Assembly (NCBI RefSeq): GCF_020906275.1
Contig: NZ_CP086727.1
Coordinates: 2,294,001 to 2,358,000, forward strand
From: Parasphingorhabdus litoris DSM 22379
Lineage (GTDB): Bacteria; Pseudomonadota; Alphaproteobacteria; Sphingomonadales; Sphingomonadaceae
Direction: 5' to 3'
Length of the DNA stretch: 64,000 nt
The notes beneath the pieces are model-generated. The model saw nothing but the letters and a program-made list of their open reading frames with translations, did not search any database and was not told where the DNA came from. The first letter of the stretch is position 1. Each line of letters begins with the position of its first letter. This document shows positions 47,824 to 56,589 of this stretch, one piece after another. The translations under genes and the position numbers were made by a program.

Positions 47824-49059
47824 ATGAACAAATCCTACGATATACTAATCGTTGGCGCGGGCCATGCAGGCGCGCAAGCCGCTATCGCGCTGCGGCAACA
47901 AAAATTTGATGGCACGATTGGCCTGATGGGCAATGAGAAATATGCGCCCTATGAACGCCCGCCATTGTCCAAGGAATATCTGGCTGGCGACAAACCGTTT
48001 GAACGCATCATGCTGCGCCCGGAGAGTTTCTGGGGTGAGCGTAATATTGATCTGCTGACCGGATGCCGGGTTGCAAAAGTTGATCCTGTCGCAAAAACGG
48101 TAACGCTGAGCACAGATGATGAGGTGGGCTATAAAAAGTTGATCTGGGCCACCGGTGGCTCGCCGCGAATGATGGACTGTCCGGGAAGCCAGGCACGCAA
48201 TATTCACGCTGTCCGCTCACGTGCGGACGTTGACAAGATCATGGCCGCCCTGCCCTCTACCGAAAAGGTGGTGGTTGTCGGTGGCGGATATATCGGGCTT
48301 GAAGCGGCTGCCGTGCTTAGAAAGCTGGGCAAGACTGTCACCATCGTCGAATCGCTCGATCGCGTTTTATCTCGCGTCGCGGGAGAGACTTTGTCGCGCT
48401 TCTATGAGGAAGAGCATCGCCGACAGGGCGTTACCGTCGAACTGGGCGCGATGATCGAAGCATTTGAAACCAATGACGACGGTATGGCGACGGGTGTGAA
48501 GCTAGCCGATGGGCGCTTATTAGATGCCGATATGGTCATCGTCGGCATCGGCATTATTCCTGAAACCGGGCCATTGGTTGCCGCCGGTGCAGCGGCTGGT
48601 AATGGCGTCGATGTCGATCAAACCTGCCGCACAAGCTTGAACGGAGTATATGCTATTGGCGATTGCGCGGCCCATAGCAATCGCTATGCGGATGGTGCTC
48701 ATATCCGTCTGGAATCGGTTCAAAATGCCAATGATCAGGCAAAGGTGGCAGCGCTCGATATTATCGGTGAGGAATGCGAATATGACGCGGTGCCTTGGTT
48801 CTGGTCCAATCAATATGACCTGAAGCTTCAGACCGTCGGCCTGTCCACGGGTCATGACGATTATATTGTCCGCGGTGATCCCGCAGACCGTTCTTTTTCA
48901 ATCGTATATCTAAAAGATGACAAGGTGATCGCACTGGATTGTGTGAACGCCACGAAAGACTATGTTCAGGGTCGCAAAGTCGTAGAAGGTGGTCTCTCGC
49001 TTGATAAAAACCAGCTGGCCGATCCTGAAATTCCCATTAAGGAAGTCGAGCACGTCTAG
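47824..49059 (+). CDS. FAD-dependent ferredoxin/rubredoxin reductase family protein
   Basis: 411 residues from ATG 47824. Two dinucleotide folds: FAD site ILIVGAGHAGAQAA near residue 6 and NAD site VVVGGGYIGLEAAAV near 150, plus YAPYERPPLSKEYL and the FAD-closing GVYAIGDCAAHSN. The family passes electrons from NADH to small ferredoxins that serve P450s or ring oxygenases (rhodocoxin or putidaredoxin reductase type). No ferredoxin or P450 gene is adjacent, so the partner is encoded elsewhere. AGGGG precedes the start. Its stop overlaps the next, convergent gene by four bases. Confidence 0.92.
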   Translation: MNKSYDILIVGAGHAGAQAAIALRQQKFDGTIGLMGNEKYAPYERPPLSKEYLAGDKPFERIMLRPESFWGERNIDLLTGCRVAKVDPVAKTVTLSTDDEVGYKKLIWATGGSPRMMDCPGSQARNIHAVRSRADVDKIMAALPSTEKVVVVGGGYIGLEAAAVLRKLGKTVTIVESLDRVLSRVAGETLSRFYEEEHRRQGVTVELGAMIEAFETNDDGMATGVKLADGRLLDADMVIVGIGIIPETGPLVAAGAAAGNGVDVDQTCRTSLNGVYAIGDCAAHSNRYADGAHIRLESVQNANDQAKVAALDIIGEECEYDAVPWFWSNQYDLKLQTVGLSTGHDDYIVRGDPADRSFSIVYLKDDKVIALDCVNATKDYVQGRKVVEGGLSLDKNQLADPEIPIKEVEHV

Positions 49060-49571
49060 CCACGAAACGGCCATTCACCGATTAGCTTCCAGGGCCCATC
49101 CATATAATGATGAAGCGCCAGGCCTTTGATCTCAAATGGCCTCGTTTCGAAATCCAGCGATAGTCGGGTGATCAGATCCTTCGCTTCTTTTGGCGACACC
49201 TTGTTCTGTATCGTCACGTGCAACCGCGGCGTCTGTTGATCCTGAGCGACCAATAGACCGTGAAACTGATCGGCCATTTCCATCCGCATTTCGGTCAGCG
49301 CGGGCGAATGAATTTGATAGCCAACCCCAGTCCCAAGATGGATCAAGCGCTGCAGGGTTGCCTTTGGCGGTGCGCTCTGGCGGGTGAGTTCAATAATCAC
49401 TTGCTTGATCTCATCACAGGCTTGCGGCGGCAGGTGATGGAAAAGGGTGATATGCGCTGGCAGCATATTGCGCTCGGGTGGATAATGTTGGCGGCGCAGA
49501 TTGTCAGCCCAGGCGAAATCCTGTTTGCCCATCATTGCCGTCATGATGATTGGTTTGTTCAGCGCCGTCAT
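49056..49571 (-). CDS. 2'-5' RNA ligase / RNA 2',3'-cyclic phosphodiesterase family (ThpR-like)
   Basis: 171 residues of the 2H phosphoesterase fold. The two catalytic tetrapeptides are HITL (in LPAHITLFHHL) and HVTI (in RLHVTIQNK). ThpR-type enzymes open 2',3'-cyclic phosphates at RNA ends. The start at 49571 is the first ATG; others in frame lie nearby (MTAMMG). It is convergent with the flavoprotein gene and followed upstream by the peroxiredoxin gene on the same strand. Confidence 0.85.
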   Translation of the reverse strand: MTALNKPIIMTAMMGKQDFAWADNLRRQHYPPERNMLPAHITLFHHLPPQACDEIKQVIIELTRQSAPPKATLQRLIHLGTGVGYQIHSPALTEMRMEMADQFHGLLVAQDQQTPRLHVTIQNKVSPKEAKDLITRLSLDFETRPFEIKGLALHHYMDGPWKLIGEWPFRG

Positions 49572-49652
49572 CTGTTCTGACTATCGCCAAAAAGGAAAGA
49601 CCGCGAACGAATAATCGCTCGCGGCCTTCGTAAATATTGGATTGTCCAGCGA

Positions 49653-50204
49653 TTAAGCCGCTTTTTGGACGGCTCCATTTTCATTGAGCCATGCGAGCAT
49701 CGTCTCTGGTGCGGTTTCACCATAGGGATCACTATCCGTGCCATCGTCATTAATGCCAGGCTCTTCGAACCATGCGCTGATTACGCCATCGTCAACAATC
49801 ATCGCATAGCGCCAGCTGCGATCACCAAAACCGAGATGGTTTTTCTTGATCAGCATGCCCATTCGCCGCGTAAAGTCACCCGAGCCATCTGGCAGTAATT
49901 TGACTTTTTCCAGACCCAGGGATTGACCCCATTGATACATGACAAACGCATCATTGACGGAGATACAGTAGACTTCATCAACACCCTTGGCTTTGAACTC
50001 GTCATAGAGACGTTCAAAGGCAGGACATTGTTCGTTTGAACAGGTTGGCGTAAATGCGCCGGGCAAAGAGAATATGGCGATACGCTTTCCGCTGAACAAT
50101 TCCTTCGTATCAACATCTTGCCAGCGGAACGGATTCGGCCCCTCGATGCTCTCATCACGAACGCGTGTACGCAAGGTAACTTGGGGGATATTTCGATTGA
50201 TCAT
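49653..50204 (-). CDS. Peroxiredoxin, Prx5/glutathione-dependent type
   Basis: 183 residues. The peroxidatic Cys is in PGAFTPTCSNEQCP, with FSL before it and the Prx5-like SVNDAFVMYQWGQ after it. It reduces peroxides using glutathione or glutaredoxin. The C-terminal SDPYGETAPETML tail is typical. The 309 bases upstream carry no gene; they hold the divergent promoters for this gene and the one at 50514. Confidence 0.93.
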   Translation of the reverse strand: MINRNIPQVTLRTRVRDESIEGPNPFRWQDVDTKELFSGKRIAIFSLPGAFTPTCSNEQCPAFERLYDEFKAKGVDEVYCISVNDAFVMYQWGQSLGLEKVKLLPDGSGDFTRRMGMLIKKNHLGFGDRSWRYAMIVDDGVISAWFEEPGINDDGTDSDPYGETAPETMLAWLNENGAVQKAA

Positions 50205-50513
50205 ATACTTACTCCATCAGATTGAAAGCGGTCCTATAGAGTCGTTTTGCGCGTGCAAAAATGGATTAAATCAATCGTCCATATTCACTGTTTCGATCAG
50301 TTCGATATAGCCTGTAAATGAGGATATTCTTTCCCAAGACTGGCGCATTCCAACTATGCAGCACGAGCCAGAATAATCGTCTGATAACAAGGTCCATGAC
50401 ATCAAACCGTGATATGGAATGTCCAAAGATAGTCACTCAGAACATTCTGCTTTATAATGAAAATATGGGATGTCCGGTCGATTCAAGAAACGGCCGCAGA
50501 AAGGGATGAGCAT
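50205..50513. other. Intergenic region without gene
   Basis: This 309-base stretch separates the divergent peroxiredoxin and small membrane protein genes. It is AT-rich. A TATAAT box lies at 50453-50458, about 55 bases before the ATG at 50514, but the -35 is poor. No repeats or RNA structure were seen. Confidence 0.6.
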
Positions 50514-50945
50514 ATGATACAGAATGGCAAGGCGCCGATATGGTTCCGGATCATCGGGATATTCGCATTTTTATGGAATGGCTTGGGCGTCGGGGCCTAT
50601 GCGAGCGACATAATGATGACTGCAGAAGATTTTGCCAAGCTTTCTAAAGTTGAACAAGACCTCTTTGCCAGCCGCCCCTTTTGGGCGACAGCCGCTTTTG
50701 CCGTTGCGGTCATTGCGGGCTTTCTGGGATCAATCATGCTGCTGCTGCGTAGGCCTATTGCTGTTCGGTTGTTCCTGCTCTCGCTAATTGCTGTTCTGGT
50801 CCAGTTCAGCAGCTATTTCATTCTTGACGGCTATGCCGAATATATCAGTCAAACCGGATGGTGGATGCCGGTTTCCATTCCCATTTTCGCAGTGGGCTTC
50901 TTGCTGTTCGCACGCTGGGCCGAGAATAACCGCATACTCCGTTAG
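50514..50945 (+). CDS. Small membrane protein of unknown function
   Basis: 143 residues with four membrane helices: about 10-30, 65-85, 92-112, 118-137. A soluble segment with MMTAEDFAKLSKVEQDLFAS lies between helices 1 and 2. No family is named with confidence, though proteins of this shape with a loop ending near RPFWATAAF are common in alphaproteobacteria. ATG 50514 has AGGGATG upstream. Convergent with the queuosine-precursor transporter gene. Confidence 0.8.
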   Translation: MIQNGKAPIWFRIIGIFAFLWNGLGVGAYASDIMMTAEDFAKLSKVEQDLFASRPFWATAAFAVAVIAGFLGSIMLLLRRPIAVRLFLLSLIAVLVQFSSYFILDGYAEYISQTGWWMPVSIPIFAVGFLLFARWAENNRILR

Positions 50946-50958
50946 GGCAATCCGATGA

Positions 50959-51690
50959 TCAGACTGTCGTCTTAAACGGTGTGAAATTTGTCGCTTCATC
51001 ATAGATGTCGACGCCCTCACGCCGTTTCAACCATCCCACAACAGCGTAAGTAACTGGTGTCAACACAGCTTCCCACAAGACTTTGAGCAACCAGTTCGAG
51101 ACCATGACTGTCAAAACGGCAGAGGTTTCCCATACGCCCCAAAAAGCGAGCGGGTAAAAGATCAGGCTGTCTACTCCCTGCCCGACAATTGTCGATCCGA
51201 TGGTACGCGACCAGAGCATTTTGCCTTGTGTCCAAACCTTCATCCGCGCCATCACATAGCTGTTTACAAATTCACCGGCCCAAAAAGCCACGATCGAGGC
51301 CGCTACGATCCGTGGGACCTGGCCAAAAACGCTTTCATAAGCTGCTTGCCCTTCCCAACCCTCGGCCGGTGGCAATGAGACGACAACCCAGCTCATAAAG
51401 GCCATGAACAGCAAGGCCGCAAAACCTGCCCAGATGACCCGCCGCGCGCGCGCATAACCATAGACTTCGGTAAGGATATCACCGATTACATAGCCGAGCG
51501 GAAAGAATAATATACCCGCCCCGTAAACCCACTGCTCACCGCTAATCGTGACAAATGTCGGTTTCGCGGCGCCGATAATATTCGAAAGCAGCAAAATGGT
51601 AACAAACGCCGCCATTACGAAATCAAAATATCGAAATTGATGACCTGCTTGGCTGGCAGCAGTGCTGCGCTTGATCGGATTGCTGCTCAT
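50959..51690 (-). CDS. Queuosine precursor transporter (YhhQ/QPTR family)
   Basis: 243 residues with six membrane segments. The family motifs YVIGDILTEVYGYARARR and STIVGQGVDSLIFYPLAF are present. The transporter imports queuine precursors such as preQ0 or preQ1 for tRNA modification. The start ATG 51690 is used; the open frame continues upstream. Upstream is the racemase gene on the same strand. Confidence 0.92.
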   Translation of the reverse strand: MSSNPIKRSTAASQAGHQFRYFDFVMAAFVTILLLSNIIGAAKPTFVTISGEQWVYGAGILFFPLGYVIGDILTEVYGYARARRVIWAGFAALLFMAFMSWVVVSLPPAEGWEGQAAYESVFGQVPRIVAASIVAFWAGEFVNSYVMARMKVWTQGKMLWSRTIGSTIVGQGVDSLIFYPLAFWGVWETSAVLTVMVSNWLLKVLWEAVLTPVTYAVVGWLKRREGVDIYDEATNFTPFKTTV

Positions 51691-51799
51691 TGGCGGATGA
51701 TTAGCCGATTGCTGTGAAGTTTCAATGATATAACTGCTGATGAACAGTTTGAAACCGAATGCAGAGAGTTGCAAATTCGATGAATTTGCGTTCCAAGCT

Positions 51800-52537
51800 T
51801 CAAAGCGCCCCACCCCGCCAGGTCGGCATCGCTACCTCTCTTAACGCGACCGCCACGGCCGCCTTCGCTTGCAACCGCGTACTGTCCAGGAGTGGCAAGG
51901 GCGAGACGTCTTCGGTTACCAACAGCGGGATCTCCGTGCAGACCAATGCAACGGCGTCACAGCCTTTGCTTTGCAGGTCACTGATAACACGGACAAATTC
52001 TGCTTGGGTCTCTGCGCGAAAATCGCCCAGGCACAGCTCGTTGAATATCGCGTTGTGGATCATCTCACGGTCCCTGGACGCTGGGATGGAGCGTTTTAGT
52101 GCGTGGCTGGCCAAGGCATCTTTGTACACCGGGCCTTCCATCGTCCAATTCGTACCGAGAACGCCAATATGCCGCCATCCGTTTGCTTCGGCCTGCGCCG
52201 AAACAACTTCGGCTATATGCAAACAGGGAATAGGAAAATTCTCACCAGGCTGTTCTAGTGCGATATGCGCAGTATTGTCGGGCAAGATAAAAAAATCTGC
52301 CCCCGCGGCAGCCAGCCGCTGTGCATCTTCCAAGAAAATCTGCCGCAGAGCCGGCAGATCGCCGCGCTCCCACAGCTCCAATGTAGGGGCCATCGCCCCG
52401 CCACTCATGGTGATGCGTGGATGATCGTGCGCGCCCATTTTCTGTATGCCTTCCTCCCACACGGTCCGGTAAGACAATGTCGCTCCCTCGGCACTATGGG
52501 CCAGTATCCCGATATGTAGCGGATCCTGGTTCGTCAT
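51800..52537 (-). CDS. Aspartate/glutamate racemase superfamily protein, first Cys replaced
   Basis: 245 residues, two-domain alpha/beta fold. The second catalytic Cys is conserved as Cys200 in ALVCTEIPLL. In place of the first Cys of the family (PCNTAH) the sequence reads LPDNTAH with Asp87. This leaves one Cys, so the two-base racemisation mechanism would be lost or changed; another isomerase, decarboxylase or hydrolase-like role is possible. Family placement is firm, function is not. Confidence 0.87.
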   Translation of the reverse strand: MTNQDPLHIGILAHSAEGATLSYRTVWEEGIQKMGAHDHPRITMSGGAMAPTLELWERGDLPALRQIFLEDAQRLAAAGADFFILPDNTAHIALEQPGENFPIPCLHIAEVVSAQAEANGWRHIGVLGTNWTMEGPVYKDALASHALKRSIPASRDREMIHNAIFNELCLGDFRAETQAEFVRVISDLQSKGCDAVALVCTEIPLLVTEDVSPLPLLDSTRLQAKAAVAVALREVAMPTWRGGAL

Positions 52538-52560
52538 CTCTCTGTCCTTAACTCCGCCCC

Positions 52561-52944
52561 TTATTGTTCGGGATCCACTTCCAGGCTGGTAATCGCAGGG
52601 AAGTCATCACTCATCACCGCACCACCGCCATCATATTGTTTGCCGGTTCCCAGAGTGATAGTCGCAGAGCGCCAGTCAAATTTCGAGGCATAAGATTGCT
52701 CTGCCATCCAGCTGATACAATCACCAACCGTACATAATGCGGTTTTCAGCTCGCCATCCGGCTGGCCCAAGGGGCGATAGTGGACGTAACAATTATCACC
52801 GCATTCAAAGCCAGTGAGCAACACCCGTTGGCGCTTTTCCGGCACATCCTTTTTGCTCCATGCCGCTTCGCCTGACATCCCGTCATTAGCAACACATGCG
52901 TTTAAAGTCAGGACTGCGGCGGCAAGCATGATCAATTTATTCAT
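52561..52944 (-). CDS. Putative small lipoprotein
   Basis: 127 residues. The N-terminus is a lipoprotein signal (MNKLIMLAAAVLTLNACVAND) with a lipobox Cys in LNAC. The mature protein has four Cys (ECGDNCYVHY and CTVGDC), likely two disulfides, and a Trp/Tyr-rich centre. Not recognised. It is on the same strand as, and 24 bases downstream of, the racemase-like gene's neighbours, but no function can be drawn from that. Confidence 0.75.
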   Translation of the reverse strand: MNKLIMLAAAVLTLNACVANDGMSGEAAWSKKDVPEKRQRVLLTGFECGDNCYVHYRPLGQPDGELKTALCTVGDCISWMAEQSYASKFDWRSATITLGTGKQYDGGGAVMSDDFPAITSLEVDPEQ

Positions 52945-53003
52945 GACTATCGTTGTTCCACCGCACCGCTGGCTCGTCAACCGCATCATTTGATCAAACC
53001 GGC

Positions 53004-53915
53004 CTATGCCGCAAAGGCCGCAGGATAGGTCGGCAGATTCATGATCTTTGCAGCTTGCGCTGGTGTGGCTATGGACCGCCCCATTCGCGTCGCCAGATCG
53101 ACAACTTCCTGTACCAGTTCAACATTGCGCGGGGTGCGCGGCCCGCCATAGGGTTCAATCCCGACCTGCACATGGCCTCCGCGTTTTATAGCTTCCTCGG
53201 CGAGGCCGCAGCCGACACAGTCATCTCCAAAGCTTGATACCAGCCAAGGCAGATCGCTTCCTTCGATCATTTCCAGATAGGCGTCCAGCGCCTTTGCTGT
53301 AGGCGGCAAACCAAAAAGCTGATCATTCGCTCCAAAATAAAATTTCATAATCCCGCCAGGTGGCAGCTTTCCGGCGCGATGGAGCGCCATGATGAATTTC
53401 ACGAAGCCGGGTTCAAAGATTGAGATGCTCATCCCCAGCTTCAACCGACGACAGGCCTCAACATAATAGTGGCTGTCATGCGTATCGTTACGATAGATCA
53501 GCCGGGTCGGCGCGAAAACGCCATCTTCTTGCGGTATAGATACGCTGAAACTGCCCGGATCGCACAGCCCTTGGGCGATCAACCCTTCCTGCGCCATCGC
53601 CTCAATATGAGCAAAACGGTCCTCCACTGGTACGCCGCCTGGATCTGCAGGCATGGTCGGCGTCAATATCGCATCGGGGCGGATCGCAAGCAGCTTGCGC
53701 CAAGGCCGCGCATAATCCTCCGCATCCATCATACCTGTTTTCCCAAAAACCGGATCGCGCGTATGATTGTGCACCAGCGCCGCTCCCGCCTCCATACATT
53801 CAACCGCCTGCGCGACGATGTCGTCATCGTCATAGGGAACGGTCGGATTCTGCTCCGGCTTTACCGAGCCGTTGAGCGAAACTTCGATGATGAGCGGTGT
53901 ATCAGCCTGGGTCAT
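53004..53915 (-). CDS. BKACE-family beta-keto acid cleavage enzyme (DUF849)
   Basis: 303 residues, TIM barrel. The metal ligands are in ALVHNHTRDPV, and the conserved GICDPGSFS-like segment is seen as GLCDPGSFSVS. Further conserved parts are GDDCVGCGLAEEAIKRGGHV and VGIEPYGGPRTPRN. BKACEs split a beta-keto acid with acetyl-CoA into an acetoacetate and an acyl-CoA product; the best known acts on 3-keto-5-aminohexanoate. Substrate here not determined. Confidence 0.92.
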   Translation of the reverse strand: MTQADTPLIIEVSLNGSVKPEQNPTVPYDDDDIVAQAVECMEAGAALVHNHTRDPVFGKTGMMDAEDYARPWRKLLAIRPDAILTPTMPADPGGVPVEDRFAHIEAMAQEGLIAQGLCDPGSFSVSIPQEDGVFAPTRLIYRNDTHDSHYYVEACRRLKLGMSISIFEPGFVKFIMALHRAGKLPPGGIMKFYFGANDQLFGLPPTAKALDAYLEMIEGSDLPWLVSSFGDDCVGCGLAEEAIKRGGHVQVGIEPYGGPRTPRNVELVQEVVDLATRMGRSIATPAQAAKIMNLPTYPAAFAA

Positions 53916-54081
53916 GATGAATGACTAGCAAATATCCACCACTTTGGGAAAGCGCCTTGGCCAATAAGCGCGCCATTTTGTGCAAACATCCTTCCAACCA
54001 TGAACGCATTTTTTCCGCTCATTAACAATCTGTTATCCAAAATCCCATATGCCTGTTTCCAACGCATTTGTGGGGAATGGA

Positions 54082-55284
54082 ATGGCGAACGCCGCGCATC
54101 AGGAAAGCTTGACCAGCTCGCTGGACATTCCCGCTATCGAAAAGCAGGAAGTCGCGCATAATCTGCTTGTAGACGGGCTGGAACGGCGGATTGCCGGACA
54201 GCTTAGCGTCATCATTCCGATCGCAGTCATCGGATGGATAGCAAGCCAGACCAGCAACAGCGCCCTTTGGATATTTCTGGGCCTGCAGCTGTTGACGCAG
54301 CTGGCCATTGCCGTCTCCTCCCAATGGCTGCGCCGCGCCATCGAGACAGGCAAGAGCATAACAATACGCAAAAACCTGTGGATGATGGCAGAGGCATCGA
54401 GCGGCATCATATGGGCCGCGATGATGCTGGATGTCGGAACGCTTATCGGCGGATCGGATGCGGTGCTGACCACCTGGGTCACGATATTGGTAACGATGGT
54501 TGTTTCCATCCTGCTCGCTGCGCCGATTGCCGGCATTGCCTTTCCATTGCTCGGTGGATTTACCGCCGCCGGTGCCGCAGGCATATTTCTGTTCGACAAG
54601 GATTTCAGCGGTTTTGCTCAGATGGCGCTGATCTTCATGTGCGTCGCCCTGTTCATCATTGCCAAGGCGGTCAATTTTCAGGCGCACAAAAGCTGCCGCG
54701 CCGGTATCGAGGTGGAGCGATTGGGCCAGCGGCTGGCCGAAGAGTTGCGCCGTACTTCCTGGCTGTCGCAGCATGACAGCCTGACCGGCCTGTTAAACCG
54801 CTCCGCCCTGCAGGAACGCATTGCCGAGCTTGACGACATGCAAACGCCGCTGATCCTGCTCGACATCGACCATTTCAAGCAGATTAATGACAGCTATGGC
54901 CACGATCAGGGCGACGAGGTGATTGCTGCGGTCGGCGCCTCTATCCGCGAAACATTGGACAAGGCGGCACCCGATGCACTGGCGGCGCGTTGGGGCGGGG
55001 AGGAGTTTATTATCGCCCTACCCAGCTGCGAAACGAGTTCTGTTGCCGCCGATATTGCGGAGCGCCTGCGCGCTGCGGTGGCCGGGCTCACGCATCCGGA
55101 CTGGCCCGCGCGGCTGCGGGTGACTGCGTCTCTGGGCGTAGCGGACGGACCGGCCAGCGCCTTTTCTGCCACGTTCAAACAGGCCGACAGCGCCATGTAT
55201 GAAGCCAAGGAACAGGGCCGCAACCGGGTGGTCTGTGCACGCGATGGCGGGGGCAAAGCCCCTCGCGTACCACGCGCCGCTTAA
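54082..55284 (+). CDS. Membrane-bound diguanylate cyclase (GGDEF)
   Basis: 400 residues from ATG 54082 (GGGGAATGGA upstream; an ATG at 54049 lacks a site). Five or six membrane helices (about 45-205) and then a GGDEF domain with DSLTGLLNRSAL and the active-site RWGGEEFIIALP. The GGEEF form is catalytically competent; no inhibitory RxxD site is seen in front of it. It makes cyclic di-GMP. No phosphodiesterase domain. Divergent from the BKACE gene. Confidence 0.93.
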   Translation: MANAAHQESLTSSLDIPAIEKQEVAHNLLVDGLERRIAGQLSVIIPIAVIGWIASQTSNSALWIFLGLQLLTQLAIAVSSQWLRRAIETGKSITIRKNLWMMAEASSGIIWAAMMLDVGTLIGGSDAVLTTWVTILVTMVVSILLAAPIAGIAFPLLGGFTAAGAAGIFLFDKDFSGFAQMALIFMCVALFIIAKAVNFQAHKSCRAGIEVERLGQRLAEELRRTSWLSQHDSLTGLLNRSALQERIAELDDMQTPLILLDIDHFKQINDSYGHDQGDEVIAAVGASIRETLDKAAPDALAARWGGEEFIIALPSCETSSVAADIAERLRAAVAGLTHPDWPARLRVTASLGVADGPASAFSATFKQADSAMYEAKEQGRNRVVCARDGGGKAPRVPRAA

Positions 55285-55311
55285 GCCGCCTGCTATCTAG
55301 CCAGCCTGATT

Positions 55312-55782
55312 CTAAGCAGCTTGTCGGGCAATCCGTCCGGTAGTCATATCTTCCAGCGTGATAGTGGTCAGCGTCTCGCCATCGGGGCCGAGAAAATCGG
55401 CCAGCCGGCCATCCGGCGAATAAAGGTTGAACAGCACCAGCGCGCCCTCCGGCCCGCCATGTTCCATATGGACATCGCCCGGATCCTTCGCGGCATAGTC
55501 GCCAGCGGCACGGATGCGCTTCTCTCCGGCCACGCCGCCCTCATAATCCACCACATGCAACTCCCCCGCCAGCACGGTCGAGGTCGTCGCGCAGACATGG
55601 CGGTGGAAATGGCAATAGGCGTTTGGCGCCCAGCGGTAGAGCAGGTCAATATGCCCGCCCGCGCCATCCGCGTCAGGCCGCGCGGACAGCACCGCGCCGT
55701 GATAGTCGATGGGATAGGCGAAGAGCTTGTCCGCGTCGGTGAAGTGGATCCATTTAAGGGTGGGGTTGGATAGGAGATTCAT
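55312..55782 (-). CDS. Cupin-domain protein
   Basis: 156 residues, one cupin domain. The metal motif is AYCHFHRHVCATTSTVLAGELHV near 58-80, with a second His-containing strand DPGDVHMEHG. It looks like the acetylacetone dioxygenase-like cupins, but the substrate is not known. Convergent with the diguanylate cyclase gene; its 3' end is 27 bases from that stop. Confidence 0.8.
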   Translation of the reverse strand: MNLLSNPTLKWIHFTDADKLFAYPIDYHGAVLSARPDADGAGGHIDLLYRWAPNAYCHFHRHVCATTSTVLAGELHVVDYEGGVAGEKRIRAAGDYAAKDPGDVHMEHGGPEGALVLFNLYSPDGRLADFLGPDGETLTTITLEDMTTGRIARQAA

Positions 55783-55879
55783 CGAGTTAGCATAGCAGAG
55801 ATAGACAGGTGGTGAAAGATAGTCAGGTCGATGAGCATGTTGTTAGAATGCCTTTAATGAGTTCATGGTCACCGCAATC

Positions 55880-56158
55880 TTATATAATATTGTTCAGCGC
55901 CTCTGATACTCGGCCGGGATTTACATTAAACTTTTGCGCGACATCTCGTTGATGAAGTTTCGGATGTTTTCGAACAAATACACGTATTTCTTCGGCGAGT
56001 TCCGGTGTTAAATGTACACTACGAGCACGGGCGCGTTTAACTGGTGAGTTTCTATACATCTCGTCAGCTAAGTCATGCAGCTCTTCTAGATTAAGTTCAT
56101 CAGCGAGTTCCCTGAGACGATCTCTTATTTGTGGAATACTACGCTTGTTTCCCGACAT
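55880..56158 (-). CDS. Small HTH protein, unknown
   Basis: 92 residues. The first half is helical and Leu/Glu/Arg-rich, the second half has VHLTPELAEEIRVFVRKHPK and a helix-turn-helix-like HQRDVAQKFNVNPGRVSEAL. It resembles regulators or antitoxin-like DNA-binding proteins, not assigned to a family. Codon use is AT-richer than in the core genes. It opens the accessory stretch. Confidence 0.7.
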   Translation of the reverse strand: MSGNKRSIPQIRDRLRELADELNLEELHDLADEMYRNSPVKRARARSVHLTPELAEEIRVFVRKHPKLHQRDVAQKFNVNPGRVSEALNNII

Positions 56159-56428
56159 CGCTTCTACCCTAACTTATTTGATGTTGTTTACCTTTAACTG
56201 GATCATTGGAACAATCGTAAGCGTCCGGTCAGCCACGTATCGCGAATATAAAATTAACTTAAGGGAAAGGCCTTAGAAATCCTTCTGGACTACAGAAGGA
56301 CAAAACACACTCAACAAAGATTGACGCGCCAATCTGTCGATCCATGGTTTGAGATCACGCCTTTATTGCGCAAGCTTATATTACCCGCTAAACAATCTTC
56401 GCAGCTCGGTCAGTCCCGGCTGTGAGGC
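56159..56428. other. Intergenic sequence before structured leader
   Basis: About 270 bases between the minus-strand HTH gene and the structured leader. A TATAAA at 56247-56252 could be a -10, without a clear -35. GAGG/CCTC bases at 56424-56439 can form an alternative hairpin with the leader's first strand. Nothing else is seen. Confidence 0.4.
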
Positions 56429-56589
56429 TTTAGAACCTCGTAACGTAACCGCCGGTCAGTTAATTCTGGCCGGGTGGCCGCTACGTATGTCCAGGGCACC
56501 GCCTAAAGGTGGCGGCGCCTTGTGGTTACGCAGGGTTCTAAACGCCCGGCTAACGGGCCCGCCTCTTTAAAGATGAAGGAGGCGGACGC
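56429..56589 (+). ncRNA. Candidate structured 5' leader RNA with SD-hiding hairpin
   Basis: By hand folding: outer stem TTTAGAACC/GGTTCTAAA (56429-56437 with 56534-56542), inner stem CGTAACC/GGTTACG (56444-56450 with 56524-56530), and inside it two hairpins, CCGGTCAG/CTGGCCGG (56452-56459/56466-56473) and a 12-position stem (56492-56503/56511-56522, one A-C mismatch). Downstream are GCCCG/CGGGC (56544-56548/56554-56558) and a 10-bp stem CCGCCTCTTT/AAGGAGGCGG (56559-56568/56576-56585) whose right arm contains the ribosome binding site of the gene at 56590. The design suggests translational control by RNA folding. It matches no class I can name. Confidence 0.55.

Noticed and set aside
56429..56589. 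Integron attC site as explanation for the stem-rich sequence
   Set aside because: The conserved RYYYAAC/GTTRRRY boxes are not in the right positions, no integrase is present, and the final stem ends at the ribosome binding site, which suits an mRNA leader better.
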